A stretch of DNA of 64,000 nt from Pseudomonadota bacterium (GCA_029779435.1 JAKPAM010000171.1:124001-188000); one strand, 5' to 3'; shown: positions 45,061 through 55,456, counted from the stretch's first letter. Notes: generated by a model not told the origin, from the sequence alone. Numbers and translations: made by a program.

Positions 45061-45849
45061 TCAATCGAAATGCAGCGAGACGCTGCCCATGTCCTGCACG
45101 CGCAGGCAGACGTGGTCGCCCGCGGCCACCGCGACGGCCTCGGTCACGCCGCCTGACAGGATCACGCTGCCGGCGGGGATCTCCTGTCCCCGCTGGCCCA
45201 GGTGATTGGCGAGCATGGCGATGGCAGCTGCCGGGTGGCCCAGCACGGCAGCTCCGGCGCCCAGCGCGACGGGAACGCCGTTCTTTTCTAGCACGATGCC
45301 GACGGTGCGCAGGTCCACCGCATCGGGGCGCAGCGGACGCCCGCCGACCACGAAGCGCGCGGCCGACGTGTTGTCGGCGACGACGCTCTTCAGATCGAAC
45401 TTGAAGTCGCGGTACCGGCTGTCGATGACCTCGATGCCCGGCAGCACGAAGTCGGTGGCCGCCAGTACGGCGCCGATGTGGCAGCCCGGGCCCTGGAGCG
45501 AACGTTTGAGCACGAACGCGATTTCCGGCTCCACCTTCGGGTGGATCAATTCGGCGGTCTTCACGCTGGCGCCTTCGGCGACGCTGAAGCTGTCGACGAG
45601 AAAGCCGAAGACGGGCGTCTCGACGCCCATCTGCTTCATCTTCGCGTGCGAGGTCAGTCCGGCCTTGTAGCCGATGACGCGCGCGCCGCGCGCCTGCTTG
45701 CGTGCGAGGATCCGGTCCTGGATCGCATAGGCATCCTCCCAATCCATCCGCGGATGCTCGTCGGTGATCTTCGGCGTGTCGCGCGCCTGGAGCTCGCAGC
45801 TTTCCAGATGCTCGGCAAGCCGGTCGAGGGTGTCGGTGTTCAGGTTCAT
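45061..45849 (-). CDS. dmpH: 4-oxalocrotonate decarboxylase
   Basis: A 262-residue enzyme of the hydratase/decarboxylase family, decarboxylating 2-oxo-3-hexenedioate to 2-oxopent-4-enoate. Family motifs: VIGYKAGLTSHAK, HPKVEPEIAFVLKR and PGIEVIDSRYRDFKF. It resembles DmpE in the same operon; order and the decarboxylase-type N-terminus assign it. Acts in a complex with DmpE in Pseudomonas. ATG at 45849. Confidence 0.9.
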   Translation of the reverse strand: MNLNTDTLDRLAEHLESCELQARDTPKITDEHPRMDWEDAYAIQDRILARKQARGARVIGYKAGLTSHAKMKQMGVETPVFGFLVDSFSVAEGASVKTAELIHPKVEPEIAFVLKRSLQGPGCHIGAVLAATDFVLPGIEVIDSRYRDFKFDLKSVVADNTSAARFVVGGRPLRPDAVDLRTVGIVLEKNGVPVALGAGAAVLGHPAAAIAMLANHLGQRGQEIPAGSVILSGGVTEAVAVAAGDHVCLRVQDMGSVSLHFD

Positions 45850-45942
45850 GGAATTATCCGAATGAGCGTGGCCTTGGTGCAGAACGGCAGTGGCGTGACG
45901 AGCATTGGCGAAAGCCGGCTTCGGCGCGACCACCTCTTGGGG

Positions 45943-47007
45943 TCAGGCCACGGCCTGGCGAGCAGTCTGGTTAGCGGGCTGCGACGCGCGGTCGCGCGCT
46001 AGGGTAAGGGCGGTGTCCTCGATCATGTCCTCCTGGCCGCCGACCATGCCGCGCCGGCCCATCTCGACCAGGATGTCGCGCGCCGGCACGCCGTACTTCT
46101 GCTCGGCGCGCTTGGCGAACAGCAGGAACGAGCCGTAGACGCCCGCATAGCCGAGCGTCAGCGCGTCGCGGTCGATGCGGATCGGGAAGTCCATGATCGG
46201 CACCACCAGGTCCTCGGCCACATCCTGGATCTTGAAGACGTCGACGCCGGTCTCGATGCCCATCAACCGGCACACGGCCACCAGCACTTCCATCGGCGTG
46301 TTGCCCGCGCCGGCGCCCAGCCCCGCCGCGGCCGCGTCGATGCGGTTGGCGCCGACCTCGATCGCGGCGATCGAATTGGCCACGCCCATCGCCAGGTTGT
46401 GATGGCCGTGGAAACCCAGCTCGGTCTCGGGCTTCAGCGCCTCGCGCACCGCGCCGACGCGGGCCTTGACCGTATCGGGCAGCAGATGGCCGGCCGAGTC
46501 GGTCACGTAGATGCAGTTCGCGCCGTAGCCTTCCATCAGCTTCGCCTGCTCGACCAGTTTCTCGGGGCTGGCCATGTGCGCCATCATCAGGAAGCCCACG
46601 GTGTCCATGTCCATCTTTCGGGCCAGCGTGATGTGCTGCTCGGAGACGTCGGCCTCGGTGCAGTGCGTGGCCACGCGGATCGTGTGCACGCCCAGATCGC
46701 GCGCCTGTTTCAGATGGTCCACCGTGCCGATGCCGGGCAGCAGCAGCGCGCTGACCTTGGCGCGCTGCATCAGCGGGATCACGGCGCTCAGGTATTCCTC
46801 GTCGCTATGCGCCGGAAAGCCGTAGTTGACCGAACTGCCGCCCAGGCCATCGCCATGCGTGACCTCGATCAGCGGGATGCCCGCGTCGTCCAGGCCGCGC
46901 GCGATCGTCCGCATCTGCGCGAGTGTCATCAGGTGGCGCTTCGGGTGCATGCCATCGCGCAGCGTCATGTCATGCAGCGTGATCCGAGTGCCCTTGAGTG
47001 TGCTCAT
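45943..47007 (-). CDS. dmpG: 4-hydroxy-2-oxovalerate aldolase
   Basis: A 354-residue aldolase splitting 4-hydroxy-2-oxovalerate into pyruvate and acetaldehyde. Family motifs: [17 protein letters not shown] at the N-terminus, [11 protein letters not shown] and [15 protein letters not shown]. It channels acetaldehyde to DmpF. ATG at 47007; 97 bp separate it from dmpF. Confidence 0.96.
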   Translation of the reverse strand: MSTLKGTRITLHDMTLRDGMHPKRHLMTLAQMRTIARGLDDAGIPLIEVTHGDGLGGSSVNYGFPAHSDEEYLSAVIPLMQRAKVSALLLPGIGTVDHLKQARDLGVHTIRVATHCTEADVSEQHITLARKMDMDTVGFLMMAHMASPEKLVEQAKLMEGYGANCIYVTDSAGHLLPDTVKARVGAVREALKPETELGFHGHHNLAMGVANSIAAIEVGANRIDAAAAGLGAGAGNTPMEVLVAVCRLMGIETGVDVFKIQDVAEDLVVPIMDFPIRIDRDALTLGYAGVYGSFLLFAKRAEQKYGVPARDILVEMGRRGMVGGQEDMIEDTALTLARDRASQPANQTARQAVA

Positions 47008-47104
47008 GTCGGGAATGTCCAGTGTCGATGGTCCGGCGCTCGTCAATGAAGCGAGCGCGTACCGGGGATTAGGGGGTTGGCGATGCCTCGTGGAGGCGAT
47101 CTGC

Positions 47105-48022
47105 CTAGTTGGCGGCCATGGGTTCGAGGACCAGTTCGCCATTGAGGATCTCCTCGGCGAACATCTCGGCCGTGCGGGCGGCGGAGGCGGTCATGATGTC
47201 GAGGTTGCCCGCGTACTTCGGCAGGTAGTCGCCCAGTCCTTCCACCTCCAGGAAGACCGAGACGCGCTTGCCGTCGAACACCGGGCCGTTGACCAGCTTG
47301 TAGCCGGGTACGTATTTCTGCACCTCGCCGATCATGTCGTGGATCGATCGGGTGATCGCCGCCTGGTCCGGTTCGGTCTCGGTCAGGCAGTGCACGGTGT
47401 CGCGCATGATCAGCGGCGGTTCGGCCGGGTTGACGATGATGATGGCCTTACCCTTGCGGGCGCCGCCGACCTTCTCGACGGCGCCGGCCGTGGTCCGTGT
47501 GAACTCGTCGATGTTCTTGCGCGTGCCCGGGCCGACCGAGCGGCTGGACACGGTGGCCACGATCTCGCCGTATTCGACCGGCTGCACGCGGCTGACGGCG
47601 GCGACCATCGGGATCGTGGCCTGGCCGCCGCAAGTGACCATGTTGACGTTCATCTCGCGCCGGCCCACGTGCTGGCGCAGGTTGACCGGCGGCACGCAAT
47701 AAGGGCCGATCGCCGCGGGCGTCAGGTCGATCATCATCGCGCCCTCGGCATTGACCTTGCGTGAGTTCTCGGCGTGCACGTAGGCGCTGGTGGCGTCGAA
47801 GACGATCTGCACGCCGTCGGCCCGGATGTGCGGCACCAGGCCGTCCACGCCTTTGGCGGTCGTCTTGATGCCCATCTCCCTGGCGCGCGCCAGGCCATCG
47901 GAGCTGGGGTCGATGCCGACCATCCAGACCGGTTCGAGCACCGGGCTGCGCTGCAGTTTGGCCAGCAGATCGGTGCCGATGTTGCCGGGGCCGATCAGCG
48001 CGCATTTTATTTTCTTGGTCAT
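47105..48022 (-). CDS. dmpF: Acetaldehyde dehydrogenase (acetylating)
   Basis: A 305-residue enzyme oxidising acetaldehyde to acetyl-CoA with NAD. NAD-binding [13 protein letters not shown] (about 8-20), catalytic Cys in [12 protein letters not shown] (about 130). Forms a channel complex with DmpG. ATG at 48022. Confidence 0.96.
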   Translation of the reverse strand: MTKKIKCALIGPGNIGTDLLAKLQRSPVLEPVWMVGIDPSSDGLARAREMGIKTTAKGVDGLVPHIRADGVQIVFDATSAYVHAENSRKVNAEGAMMIDLTPAAIGPYCVPPVNLRQHVGRREMNVNMVTCGGQATIPMVAAVSRVQPVEYGEIVATVSSRSVGPGTRKNIDEFTRTTAGAVEKVGGARKGKAIIIVNPAEPPLIMRDTVHCLTETEPDQAAITRSIHDMIGEVQKYVPGYKLVNGPVFDGKRVSVFLEVEGLGDYLPKYAGNLDIMTASAARTAEMFAEEILNGELVLEPMAAN

Positions 48023-48034
48023 GAGGATTCCTTG

Positions 48035-48817
48035 TCAGATGAAGCGCACCGAGCAGCCGCCGATGCCGCCGATCGTTACGCGCAGGCTGTCGCCGGCCGT
48101 GACGGGCACCATCGCCGCCAGCGAGCCGGAGAGCACGACCTCGCCGGCTTCCAGCGCGATGCCCTGCCGGCCCAGCGTGTTGGCGAGCCAGGCGACCGCG
48201 TTGGCCGGGTGTCCCAACGCCGCGGCGCCGGCGCCCGTGGCGACGATCTCGCCGTTCTTTTCCAGCACCATGCCGCAGGTGCCCAGGTCCACGTCGCGCG
48301 GATCGACGAGGCGGTCGCCCAGCACGAACACGCCGCAACTCGCGTTGTCGGCCACGGTGTCCGCGATACCGATCTTCCAGTCGCGAATCCGCGAATCGAC
48401 GATCTCGAAGCAGGCCATCACGCCCTCGGTCGCGGCCAGCACCTCGGCGGCCGTGACGCCTGGCCCCCTTAGCGTCTTCTTCAGCACGAAGGCGATCTCG
48501 CCCTCGGCCTTGGGCTGGATCAGCGTGGCAGCGGCAATGGCCTCGCCTTCGTTGTGGACCATGCCGTCGGTCAGCCAGCCGAAGTCGGGCTGGAACACGC
48601 CCAGCATGTCCATCACGGCCTGCGAGGTCACGCCGATCTTCTTGCCGATCACGCGTTCGCCGGCGGCCAGCCGTCGCGCCATCAAGTGCTGCTGGATCGC
48701 GTAGGCGTCGTCGATCGTGATGCCGGGGTGGCGCGTGCTCAGCGGCTCGACGACCTGGCGGCCGATCAGGGCCTCGTACAGCTCGTCGCCGAGTGTTTCG
48801 TACAGTTCGGTATTCAT
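48035..48817 (-). CDS. dmpE: 2-oxopent-4-enoate hydratase
   Basis: A 260-residue hydratase producing 4-hydroxy-2-oxovalerate. Motifs VIGKKIGVTSQAVMDMLG, QPKAEGEIAFVLKK and CFEIVDSRIRDWKI. ATG at 48817, four bases after the dmpD stop, so likely coupled. Confidence 0.94.
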   Translation of the reverse strand: MNTELYETLGDELYEALIGRQVVEPLSTRHPGITIDDAYAIQQHLMARRLAAGERVIGKKIGVTSQAVMDMLGVFQPDFGWLTDGMVHNEGEAIAAATLIQPKAEGEIAFVLKKTLRGPGVTAAEVLAATEGVMACFEIVDSRIRDWKIGIADTVADNASCGVFVLGDRLVDPRDVDLGTCGMVLEKNGEIVATGAGAAALGHPANAVAWLANTLGRQGIALEAGEVVLSGSLAAMVPVTAGDSLRVTIGGIGGCSVRFI

Positions 48818-48821
48818 GGGC

Positions 48822-49676
48822 TTAGTTGGAAACGGAAAGCGGTTCTTCGGCGCCGGCCTCGGCGAGGAAATCACCGACCAGCCGAGCGAAGCGCGCGGCA
48901 TGCTCGATCTGCGTCCAGTGGCCGCAGTGGCCGTAGACGTGCAACTGCGCGCGCGGGATCCAGTCGGCCAGCGTGTAGGCGTTGGTCAGCGGGATCACGC
49001 GGTCTTCCCGACCGTGGATGACCAGCGTCTCGTGCGGGAGGCGGCGAATGTCCTGTTCGCGGCTCGCCAGCGCATCGACCCAGCGCTGGCGCGGGGCCGG
49101 AAACATCGCCGAGAACGATTTCTGGAAACCCGGGCGGATGCTGGCTTCGTAGCGCAGGTGCGCGAGTTCGTCGTTCACGAGACTGCGATCGAACGCGAAG
49201 ATGTCCAGCAGTTCGCGCATCGCCGCCAGCGAGGGCTCGTAGCCCCAGACCGCATCCAGCCCCGGCGTGATCGGGAACGGAACGCCGACGCTGCCCATCA
49301 GCACCAGCCGGCGCACGCGGGCCGGATGACGGATCGCCAGCGCCAGCGACAGGCCGCCGCCGAACGAGTTGCCGACGAGGTCCGCGCGTTCGATGCCCAG
49401 CATGTCGAGCAGCGTCACGGCCTGCCGCACCCATGCATCCATGCCGTAGGCGAAGCCTGGCGGACGTTCGCTGTAGCCGAAGCCCAGCATGTCGGGGGCG
49501 ATGACGCGCGCGCGTTTCGCAAGTTCGGGCATCACCAGCCGCCAGTTGGCCCAGGCGGAAACGCCGGGGCCTGAGCCGTGGATCAGTAGCACGGGGGGAC
49601 CGCTGCCGGTGTCATGCGTGTTGGTGGTGAAATCGCCGGTTCGCACCTGGTTGGCGATCTCGGGGTTGATAGACAT
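48822..49676 (-). CDS. dmpD: 2-hydroxymuconic semialdehyde hydrolase
   Basis: A 284-residue C-C bond hydrolase of the alpha/beta fold. Oxyanion region HGSGPGVSAW, nucleophile VGNSFGGG (Ser about 106), Asp in GREDRVIP and His in GHCGHWTQIE. It handles ring-cleavage products of 3-substituted catechols; the DmpC route serves catechol itself. ATG at 49676, 14 bases after the FGE gene. Confidence 0.95.
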   Translation of the reverse strand: MSINPEIANQVRTGDFTTNTHDTGSGPPVLLIHGSGPGVSAWANWRLVMPELAKRARVIAPDMLGFGYSERPPGFAYGMDAWVRQAVTLLDMLGIERADLVGNSFGGGLSLALAIRHPARVRRLVLMGSVGVPFPITPGLDAVWGYEPSLAAMRELLDIFAFDRSLVNDELAHLRYEASIRPGFQKSFSAMFPAPRQRWVDALASREQDIRRLPHETLVIHGREDRVIPLTNAYTLADWIPRAQLHVYGHCGHWTQIEHAARFARLVGDFLAEAGAEEPLSVSN

Positions 49677-49690
49677 TCGTGTCTCCTTGA

Positions 49691-50857
49691 TTAGTCGGGG
49701 ATGTTGAGTACGGTGCGAAAGCCGACGTGCACGGTGCCCAGTAGCGCATCCTGTGGTTGCCGCGCGGACGGGCGATACCGCACGCAGTAGTCGGGCGCGC
49801 ACAGGAACGATCCGCCTTTGATGACTCGGGTCCGCGCCGTGTCCCCGGTGCCCGTCGCGGACAGGCTGGCGACGGTGGGCTCGACCCCCGGCGATGCCGG
49901 GTGACGAGTCCGGTAGGTATCGCGCGTCCATTCCCAGACGTTGCCGACGGCGTCGTACAGGCCGAAGCCGTTGGCGGGGTAGCAGCCGACAGGGGCGGTT
50001 CCGACGTGGCCATCACGCCCGCTGTCCGTGAACGGGAAGCGGCCCTGCCATGTGTTGGCTGGGAGGCGATCGGCCACGGTGGTGCCGGCTGGGGATCGCC
50101 CCTGGGCATCCGGCGTGTTTCCCCACGGGTAATCGGCGCCATCCAGGCCGCCGCGCGCCGCATATTCCCATTGGGCTTCCGTCGGCAGGTCGCGCTTCAA
50201 CCACCGGGCATAAGCGAGTGCATCGTCGTATGCCACATGCACGACCGGGTGGTTCTCCCGGCCCACGATGTCGCTGCTCGGGCCTTGCGGATGACGCCAG
50301 TTCGCGCCAGGCATCCAGCGCCACCATGCATAGGCGCCGTCGCCAAGGTGCTCCGCGCCGCGCGGAGGTACGAATACGGCGGAGCCCGGCTGCAATCGGT
50401 CGGCCGGGACGTCTGGAAGATCCGAGGTCCGTGGTGCGTGCTCGGCCCGCGTGACATAGCCCGTCGCATCGACGAAGCGTGCGAACTGCGCATTGGTCAC
50501 TTCATGTCGGTCGATCCAGAACGCGCCGACGCTTGCCTCGTGCTCCTCGCGTTCCTCGGGGTAACCGTGGCGGGAGCCCATGCGGAAACGTCCGGAAGGG
50601 ATGCGCACCATGCCCGCGCGATCGAGGCCGTTGCTTCCAGGCGAAGCGAAGCCGGAGGGCAATCCGGAATAGCGCTGACACAAAGGAGTACGGGCAGGGG
50701 TACGGGCCGGTTCCGTATCGGTTGCGGCTCGGGCGCCTCCTCCCATCATGACCAGGACGGCACATACCAGCCCGGCCGGAACGATGGCGTCCAGCCGTCG
50801 CGCACGCCCCTCGGATGAGGGGAGCGGCGCGGCCGTCGGCGTACTACCGAACCTCAT
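49691..50857 (-). CDS. Formylglycine-generating enzyme (SUMF1 family), exported
   Basis: A 388-residue FGE-family protein that should oxidise the sulfatase Cys to formylglycine with oxygen. A signal peptide (RARR, hydrophobic run, cleavage near ARAATD) precedes the catalytic domain. Family landmarks: VRIPSGRFRMGS, EHEASVGAFWIDRHEVTNAQFARF, LPTEAQWEYAARGG, GNVWEWTRD. The active Cys pair is seen in GGSFLCAPDYCVRYR near the C-terminus. Start overlaps the sulfatase stop region by 14 bases. An export signal on an FGE is unusual and matches its exported substrate. Confidence 0.92.
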   Translation of the reverse strand: MRFGSTPTAAPLPSSEGRARRLDAIVPAGLVCAVLVMMGGGARAATDTEPARTPARTPLCQRYSGLPSGFASPGSNGLDRAGMVRIPSGRFRMGSRHGYPEEREEHEASVGAFWIDRHEVTNAQFARFVDATGYVTRAEHAPRTSDLPDVPADRLQPGSAVFVPPRGAEHLGDGAYAWWRWMPGANWRHPQGPSSDIVGRENHPVVHVAYDDALAYARWLKRDLPTEAQWEYAARGGLDGADYPWGNTPDAQGRSPAGTTVADRLPANTWQGRFPFTDSGRDGHVGTAPVGCYPANGFGLYDAVGNVWEWTRDTYRTRHPASPGVEPTVASLSATGTGDTARTRVIKGGSFLCAPDYCVRYRPSARQPQDALLGTVHVGFRTVLNIPD

Positions 50858-52667
50858 TGACGTCCTCGTAGTACTTGAGGCTGTTGCTGTAGCCTGGGCG
50901 CGACGCCAGCCCGTCGAAATCGACGACGCCGTTCTGCTTAGCGTAGCGATCGTATTCCGCCACCAGTTCTTTCAGCTTGTCGGGATGTCGGGCCGCCAGG
51001 TCGTTCCGTTCCGCGCGGTCCTTGGACAGGTCGTAGAGTTCCCAGTCGCCTGTGCCCCACGGCTTGTTGGCCTGGACGATCTTCCAGTCGCCGACACGCA
51101 TCGCGCGCCGGCCATTGAGCTCCCAGCCTCGGCGAAATACCGGGTGTACCGTCGCTCTCTTTCCGGTGAGCAGCGCACGCATCGAAGTGCCCTGCATCGC
51201 GGCGACTTCGCGCCCTTGATAGGTGGTGCCGGGCGGTGTGACACCAGCCAGTTCCAGGATGGTCGGCGCCACGTCGGTGACGTGGGCGGGTGCGCGGGTC
51301 AGCGCATCCCTGAGGCTTCGCTCGGGCAGGCTGAAGATGGCCGGAACGGCAATCCCGCCTTCGTACATGAACGCCTTGTACAAATTGTGCGGCGTAGAAC
51401 CCACCTGCGCCCAGCCGGGCCCGTACTCGGCGAATGACCCGGGGCGACCCGTGTTGTCCAGGCTGTTGTCGCGGTGCCTTCTCGCCCATTCGCGCGTCTG
51501 CCCCTCGTCCAGCACCGTGTTGCCATCGGCCCCGTTGTCGGACAGGAAGAGGATGGCCGTGTTGTCATACTCGCCAATGCGCTTCAGATGATCGACGACG
51601 CGTCCGATCTCGGCGTCCATTTCCTCCACCATCGCCGCATAGACCGCCATGCGCTTGGCATCGACGCGTTTCTGGTGGTCACTGAGCTGGTCCCAGCGCG
51701 GCCAGGCCGGGTGGCCGGCGTGAGGCTGCATGTCCTGGGGCACGATGCCGAGCGACTTCATCTTTTGCAGGCGGCGCGCGCGAATGACGTCATAGCCGAC
51801 GTCGTACCGACCCTCGTATTTCTGGATCGATGCGTCGCGCGCTTGCAATGGCCAGTGCGGTGCCGTGAAGGCCAGATAAGCGAAGAAGGGCTTGCCGTCA
51901 CCCCGACCGCCATCGATGTAGGAGATCAGCTTCGACGCGAAGTGTTCGCTCGAATGGAAATCCTTCGGAATCTGCACCTCCTTGCCGTTCTCGCGATACA
52001 GCGCCATCGGCGTCTTGTCCGCATCGAAGGTGATGATTCCCGTCTGGTCGAAATGGCTCGCGCCGCCGTTCATCATCGCAAAGGACTGTTCGAAGCCGCG
52101 ATTCGGCGGCGCGTGTTCCTCCTTCACGCCCAGATGCCACTTGCCTGCCATGTAGGTGTGATAGCCCGCCTCCCTCAGCAGCACCGGAAAGGGTAGGGCG
52201 CGGTCCGTCAGGTAACCCTCATAACCGGGAAGGCTGCGCTGGCGTGGTGTCAGCAGCTCGGCCATGCTGCCAAAGCCGACCTGGTGGTTGTCGGCGCCGG
52301 ACATCAGCATCGCTCGCGTCGGCGAACAAAACGGAGAGGCGTAGAAGTCCGTGAACTTCAGGCCGCGCTCGGCGAGCCGATCCAGGTTGGGCGTGGCGAT
52401 TTCTCCACCAAAGGCGCCGATATCGGAATAGCCGAGATCGTCTGCGACGATCAACAGCACGTTGGGGCGCCGTGCCTCGTCGGAGCGTGACGGCTCTTGC
52501 GCCGCGTTGTCTGCCCGCGTCCGCGTCTGCGCGGCGGTCACGGGGCCGAGCGTGGTCAGGCCCAGCAGCACGGCCATCGCGATCGACACGCGCGTCGATC
52601 GCCTCCGCCGACAGGCCCGGCCCGCGGATTCGATGAACGGTAATGAGTCAGAGCTTGATGCAGACAT
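50844..52667 (-). CDS. Arylsulfatase-type sulfatase, exported
   Basis: A 607-residue type I sulfatase hydrolysing sulfate esters. Signal peptide in the first 47 residues (RRRRSTRVSIAMAVLLG, cleavage near TAAQ). Metal motif VADDLGYSDIGAFGG, the modification site FCSPTRAML (C-x-P-x-R, formylglycine type), GKWHLG, and FLSDNGADGN. The start at 52667 overlaps dmpC by 20 bases. The pair with its FGE lies inside the phenol operon, which suggests an aryl sulfate substrate releasing a phenol. Confidence 0.94.
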   Translation of the reverse strand: MSASSSDSLPFIESAGRACRRRRSTRVSIAMAVLLGLTTLGPVTAAQTRTRADNAAQEPSRSDEARRPNVLLIVADDLGYSDIGAFGGEIATPNLDRLAERGLKFTDFYASPFCSPTRAMLMSGADNHQVGFGSMAELLTPRQRSLPGYEGYLTDRALPFPVLLREAGYHTYMAGKWHLGVKEEHAPPNRGFEQSFAMMNGGASHFDQTGIITFDADKTPMALYRENGKEVQIPKDFHSSEHFASKLISYIDGGRGDGKPFFAYLAFTAPHWPLQARDASIQKYEGRYDVGYDVIRARRLQKMKSLGIVPQDMQPHAGHPAWPRWDQLSDHQKRVDAKRMAVYAAMVEEMDAEIGRVVDHLKRIGEYDNTAILFLSDNGADGNTVLDEGQTREWARRHRDNSLDNTGRPGSFAEYGPGWAQVGSTPHNLYKAFMYEGGIAVPAIFSLPERSLRDALTRAPAHVTDVAPTILELAGVTPPGTTYQGREVAAMQGTSMRALLTGKRATVHPVFRRGWELNGRRAMRVGDWKIVQANKPWGTGDWELYDLSKDRAERNDLAARHPDKLKELVAEYDRYAKQNGVVDFDGLASRPGYSNSLKYYEDVNEVR

Positions 52668-54102
52668 TCTTCAGCTCCGTATAGAACTCCAGCGAATGCA
52701 CGCCTCCTTCGCGGCCGATGCCCGACTGCTTGGCGCCGCCGAACGGCGTGCGCAGGTCGCGCAGGAACCAGCTGTTGACCCACGAAATGCCGACCTGCAT
52801 CCGCTGTGCCACGCGGTGCGCGCGCGACAGGTCGCGCGTCCAGATCGCGCAGGCCAGGCCATAAGCGTTGTCATTGGCCTTGGCCAGCACCTCGTCCTCG
52901 TCGTCGAACGGCGCGATGTGGCAGCAGGGGCCGAAGATCTCCTCCTTGATCACGCGCGCCGTTTCCGGCAGGCCGGTCCAGATCGTCGGTCGCACCCACG
53001 CGCCGCCGGTGTAGCGCGGCCCCAGGTCGGGTACGCCGCCGCCGGTGACGACGGTCGCACCTTCGGCTTCAGCCAGCTTGTAGTAACCGAGCACCTTCTC
53101 CTGGTGCTCGCGGCTGATCAGCGGACCCAGCTTGACGTCCGGCTCATCGGGCGCGCCGATCTTCCAGCCTTCGATCTGGCGGGCGAGTTCGCTGACGAAA
53201 CGGTCGAAGATCGGCCGCTCGACGTATACGCGCTCGGTGCCCAGGCAGACCTGGCCGCTGTTGACGAAGGCCGAGCGCAGCGTGCCTTCGATGGCGGCGT
53301 CGAAGTCGCAATCGGCGAACACGATGGCCGCGTTCTTGCCGCCCATCTCCAGGCTCACCGGGCGCGCGCCCTTGGCGGCGGCTTTCATGATGACTTCGCC
53401 GGTTCGCGTCTCGCCGGTGAACGTGATCGCATCGACGCCCGGGTGCGTGGTGACGAACTCGCCGGCCGAATCGGGCCCGAAGCCGTGCACGACGTTGTAG
53501 ACGCCGGCGGGTATGCCGGCCTCGTTCATGACCTCGCCGAGCAGCGCGGCGGTCTGCGGGGTCTCTTCCGAAGGTTTGACGACGACCGTGTTGCCGCAGG
53601 CCAGCGCCGGGCCGACCTTCCACGTCATCAGCAGCAGCGGCAGGTTCCACGGGCAGATGACGCCGACCACGCCCACCGGCGTGCGGTAGCCGTAGTTGAT
53701 CGCGCCGAGCCCGTCGGGCGTGGCCAGTTCGAAGAACTCGCTGGGCACGTTCTTCACGACGTCGGCGAATATCTTGAAATTGGCCGCCCCGCGCGGGATG
53801 TCGATGTGGCTGGCGATACTGCGCGGCTTGCCGGTATCGGCGCATTCGGCGGCCAGGAACTCGTCGAAGCGGCGATTGATGCCATCGGCCACGGCGTAGA
53901 GTCTCTCGACGCGCTCGGCCACCGGCATGCGGCTCCAGGGGCCGCTCAGCGCGGCGCGCGCGGCCGCCACCGCCGCATCGACCTGCTCGCGGCCGGCTTC
54001 GTGCACGTGCGCGATGACCTCGCCCGTCAGCGGCGAGTGCTTGTCGAAGCGGCGAGTACCCGCCACGTACTTGCCATCGATGAAGTTATGGATCTGTTTC
54101 AT
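52648..54102 (-). CDS. dmpC: 2-hydroxymuconic semialdehyde dehydrogenase
   Basis: A 484-residue aldehyde dehydrogenase producing 2-hydroxymuconate (oxalocrotonate branch). Catalytic Glu in VSLEMGGKNAA, Cys in VNSGQVCLGTERVYV, and CPWNLPLLLMTWKVGPAL typical of the group. It ends YTELKNVCIKL, as in XylG/DmpC relatives. ATG at 54102. Confidence 0.95.
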   Translation of the reverse strand: MKQIHNFIDGKYVAGTRRFDKHSPLTGEVIAHVHEAGREQVDAAVAAARAALSGPWSRMPVAERVERLYAVADGINRRFDEFLAAECADTGKPRSIASHIDIPRGAANFKIFADVVKNVPSEFFELATPDGLGAINYGYRTPVGVVGVICPWNLPLLLMTWKVGPALACGNTVVVKPSEETPQTAALLGEVMNEAGIPAGVYNVVHGFGPDSAGEFVTTHPGVDAITFTGETRTGEVIMKAAAKGARPVSLEMGGKNAAIVFADCDFDAAIEGTLRSAFVNSGQVCLGTERVYVERPIFDRFVSELARQIEGWKIGAPDEPDVKLGPLISREHQEKVLGYYKLAEAEGATVVTGGGVPDLGPRYTGGAWVRPTIWTGLPETARVIKEEIFGPCCHIAPFDDEDEVLAKANDNAYGLACAIWTRDLSRAHRVAQRMQVGISWVNSWFLRDLRTPFGGAKQSGIGREGGVHSLEFYTELKNVCIKL

Positions 54103-54132
54103 GCTCGTCCCTTGGTAGTGGCGGTTCCCGGA

Positions 54133-55077
54133 TCAGGTGTAGACGTCCGTGAACGAAGGCACGAGGTCGCCCGTGTGATAGAAGATGCCGCTGCCGAGAC
54201 GGTCTTCGCTCCACGTCGTGACAGGGCGGTCGGGCTGAGCGAGATAACCCAGGCCCGCGAAGGTCTCGTTGCGGTTGCCGCTGGGGTCGAAGAAATAGAT
54301 CGTCTCCCCGCGCGTGATCCCGTGGCGCGTCGGCGCGACGTCGATGCGCACCTTGTTCTTGGCCATCACGTCCGCGGCCTTCAGCACGTCATGCCAGGAA
54401 TCCAGGAAGTACGCGATGTGATGCAGTCCGCTGCGCGGGCCGCCGACGAGGGCGATGTCGTGCGGTGTCGTGGTGCGGGCCAGCCAGGTCGCGGCCTGGA
54501 TGTCGCCTTCCGGTCCGACCAGCACCTGTTCGGTCAGGAAGAAATCCAGGCACTCGGTCACGAAACGCGTGTTCTCGGCCACCGTGTTGACGCCGGCCTC
54601 CGGGTTCATCTCGCACATCAGCAGGATGTGATCCAGCCAGTGGGCGCCGGCGCCGCGGATGCCGTCGGGCCAGGGATCGGGGTTCGTCGTGCCGACGTCC
54701 GTGCCCACGTACTCCTTATGGGCATACAGGCGCATGTCATGGCCGCTGGGAAGATTGAACTGCAGCATGCGGCCCACGGAAGGCAGCGTGCCTTCGGGAA
54801 GCATCGTGGTCTTGATGCCCCAGGCCTCGATGCGTCGCGCGAGCGCATCGAGGTCGGCGTCGTCCTTGACCTTGTACGCCACGTGGTTCAGCCCCGCCTG
54901 GTCGGACGGGGTCAGGATCAGCGAGAACTTGTCCCACTCGTCCCAGCACTTCAGGTAGACGTTTCCCGTCTTGTCGGTCATCACCGACCTGAGGCCCAGT
55001 ACTTTCTCGTAGTGGTGCAGCGCGGCATCGATGTCCATTACTCTGAGGCTCGCATGCCCTATGCGTAGAACGCCCAT
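54133..55077 (-). CDS. dmpB: Catechol 2,3-dioxygenase
   Basis: A 314-residue extradiol dioxygenase opening catechol to 2-hydroxymuconic semialdehyde. Iron ligands: His in [11 protein letters not shown], His in [12 protein letters not shown] and Glu in [15 protein letters not shown], the class I.2 pattern. AAGGAG upstream supports the ATG at 55077. One base separates it from dmpQ. Confidence 0.97.
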   Translation of the reverse strand: MGVLRIGHASLRVMDIDAALHHYEKVLGLRSVMTDKTGNVYLKCWDEWDKFSLILTPSDQAGLNHVAYKVKDDADLDALARRIEAWGIKTTMLPEGTLPSVGRMLQFNLPSGHDMRLYAHKEYVGTDVGTTNPDPWPDGIRGAGAHWLDHILLMCEMNPEAGVNTVAENTRFVTECLDFFLTEQVLVGPEGDIQAATWLARTTTPHDIALVGGPRSGLHHIAYFLDSWHDVLKAADVMAKNKVRIDVAPTRHGITRGETIYFFDPSGNRNETFAGLGYLAQPDRPVTTWSEDRLGSGIFYHTGDLVPSFTDVYT

Positions 55078-55078
55078 G

Positions 55079-55456
55079 TCATGTCTCCTTGGGGTGAAGC
55101 GGGGGTAAGGGAACGGCAGCCGTGGCGGCGGTCGTTCGGGAAAAGGGTCGGGCCAGCTTGGCGGCGACCTCGAGCCGCAATGGCCCGACGGGAGCGACGC
55201 GGCAGGCCAGCGTGTAGCCCTGGGCTTCTTCGTCACGGCTCACGTGCGCGCGGCTGATCGGCCCCAGCGCGCGCACGCTCCCGTCGAGGACGCGTACCTT
55301 GCAGACGCCGCAGCCGCCGTTCACGCATCCCACGGGGATGCCCCGGCGGCCCAGCCGCAACATGCCCTTGAGCAGGCTTTCGTCGCTGGTACACGCATAG
55401 GCTTCTCCGGTCTGGACGACGATGATGCGGTGGCCGGTGCGGGTTTCGGGTGGCAT
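55079..55456 (-). CDS. dmpQ: Plant-type [2Fe-2S] ferredoxin (DmpQ/XylT)
   Basis: A 125-residue ferredoxin. Cluster Cys are in [16 protein letters not shown] with a later LACRV. It re-reduces oxidised iron of catechol 2,3-dioxygenase. ATG at 55456, 11 bases after dmpP. Confidence 0.92.
   Translation of the reverse strand: MPPETRTGHRIIVVQTGEAYACTSDESLLKGMLRLGRRGIPVGCVNGGCGVCKVRVLDGSVRALGPISRAHVSRDEEAQGYTLACRVAPVGPLRLEVAAKLARPFSRTTAATAAVPLPPLHPKET

Noticed and set aside
52462-55068. An 868-codon open frame on the plus strand across dmpC and dmpB
   Set aside because: Antisense shadow of dmpC and dmpB, with composition typical of mirrored codons.
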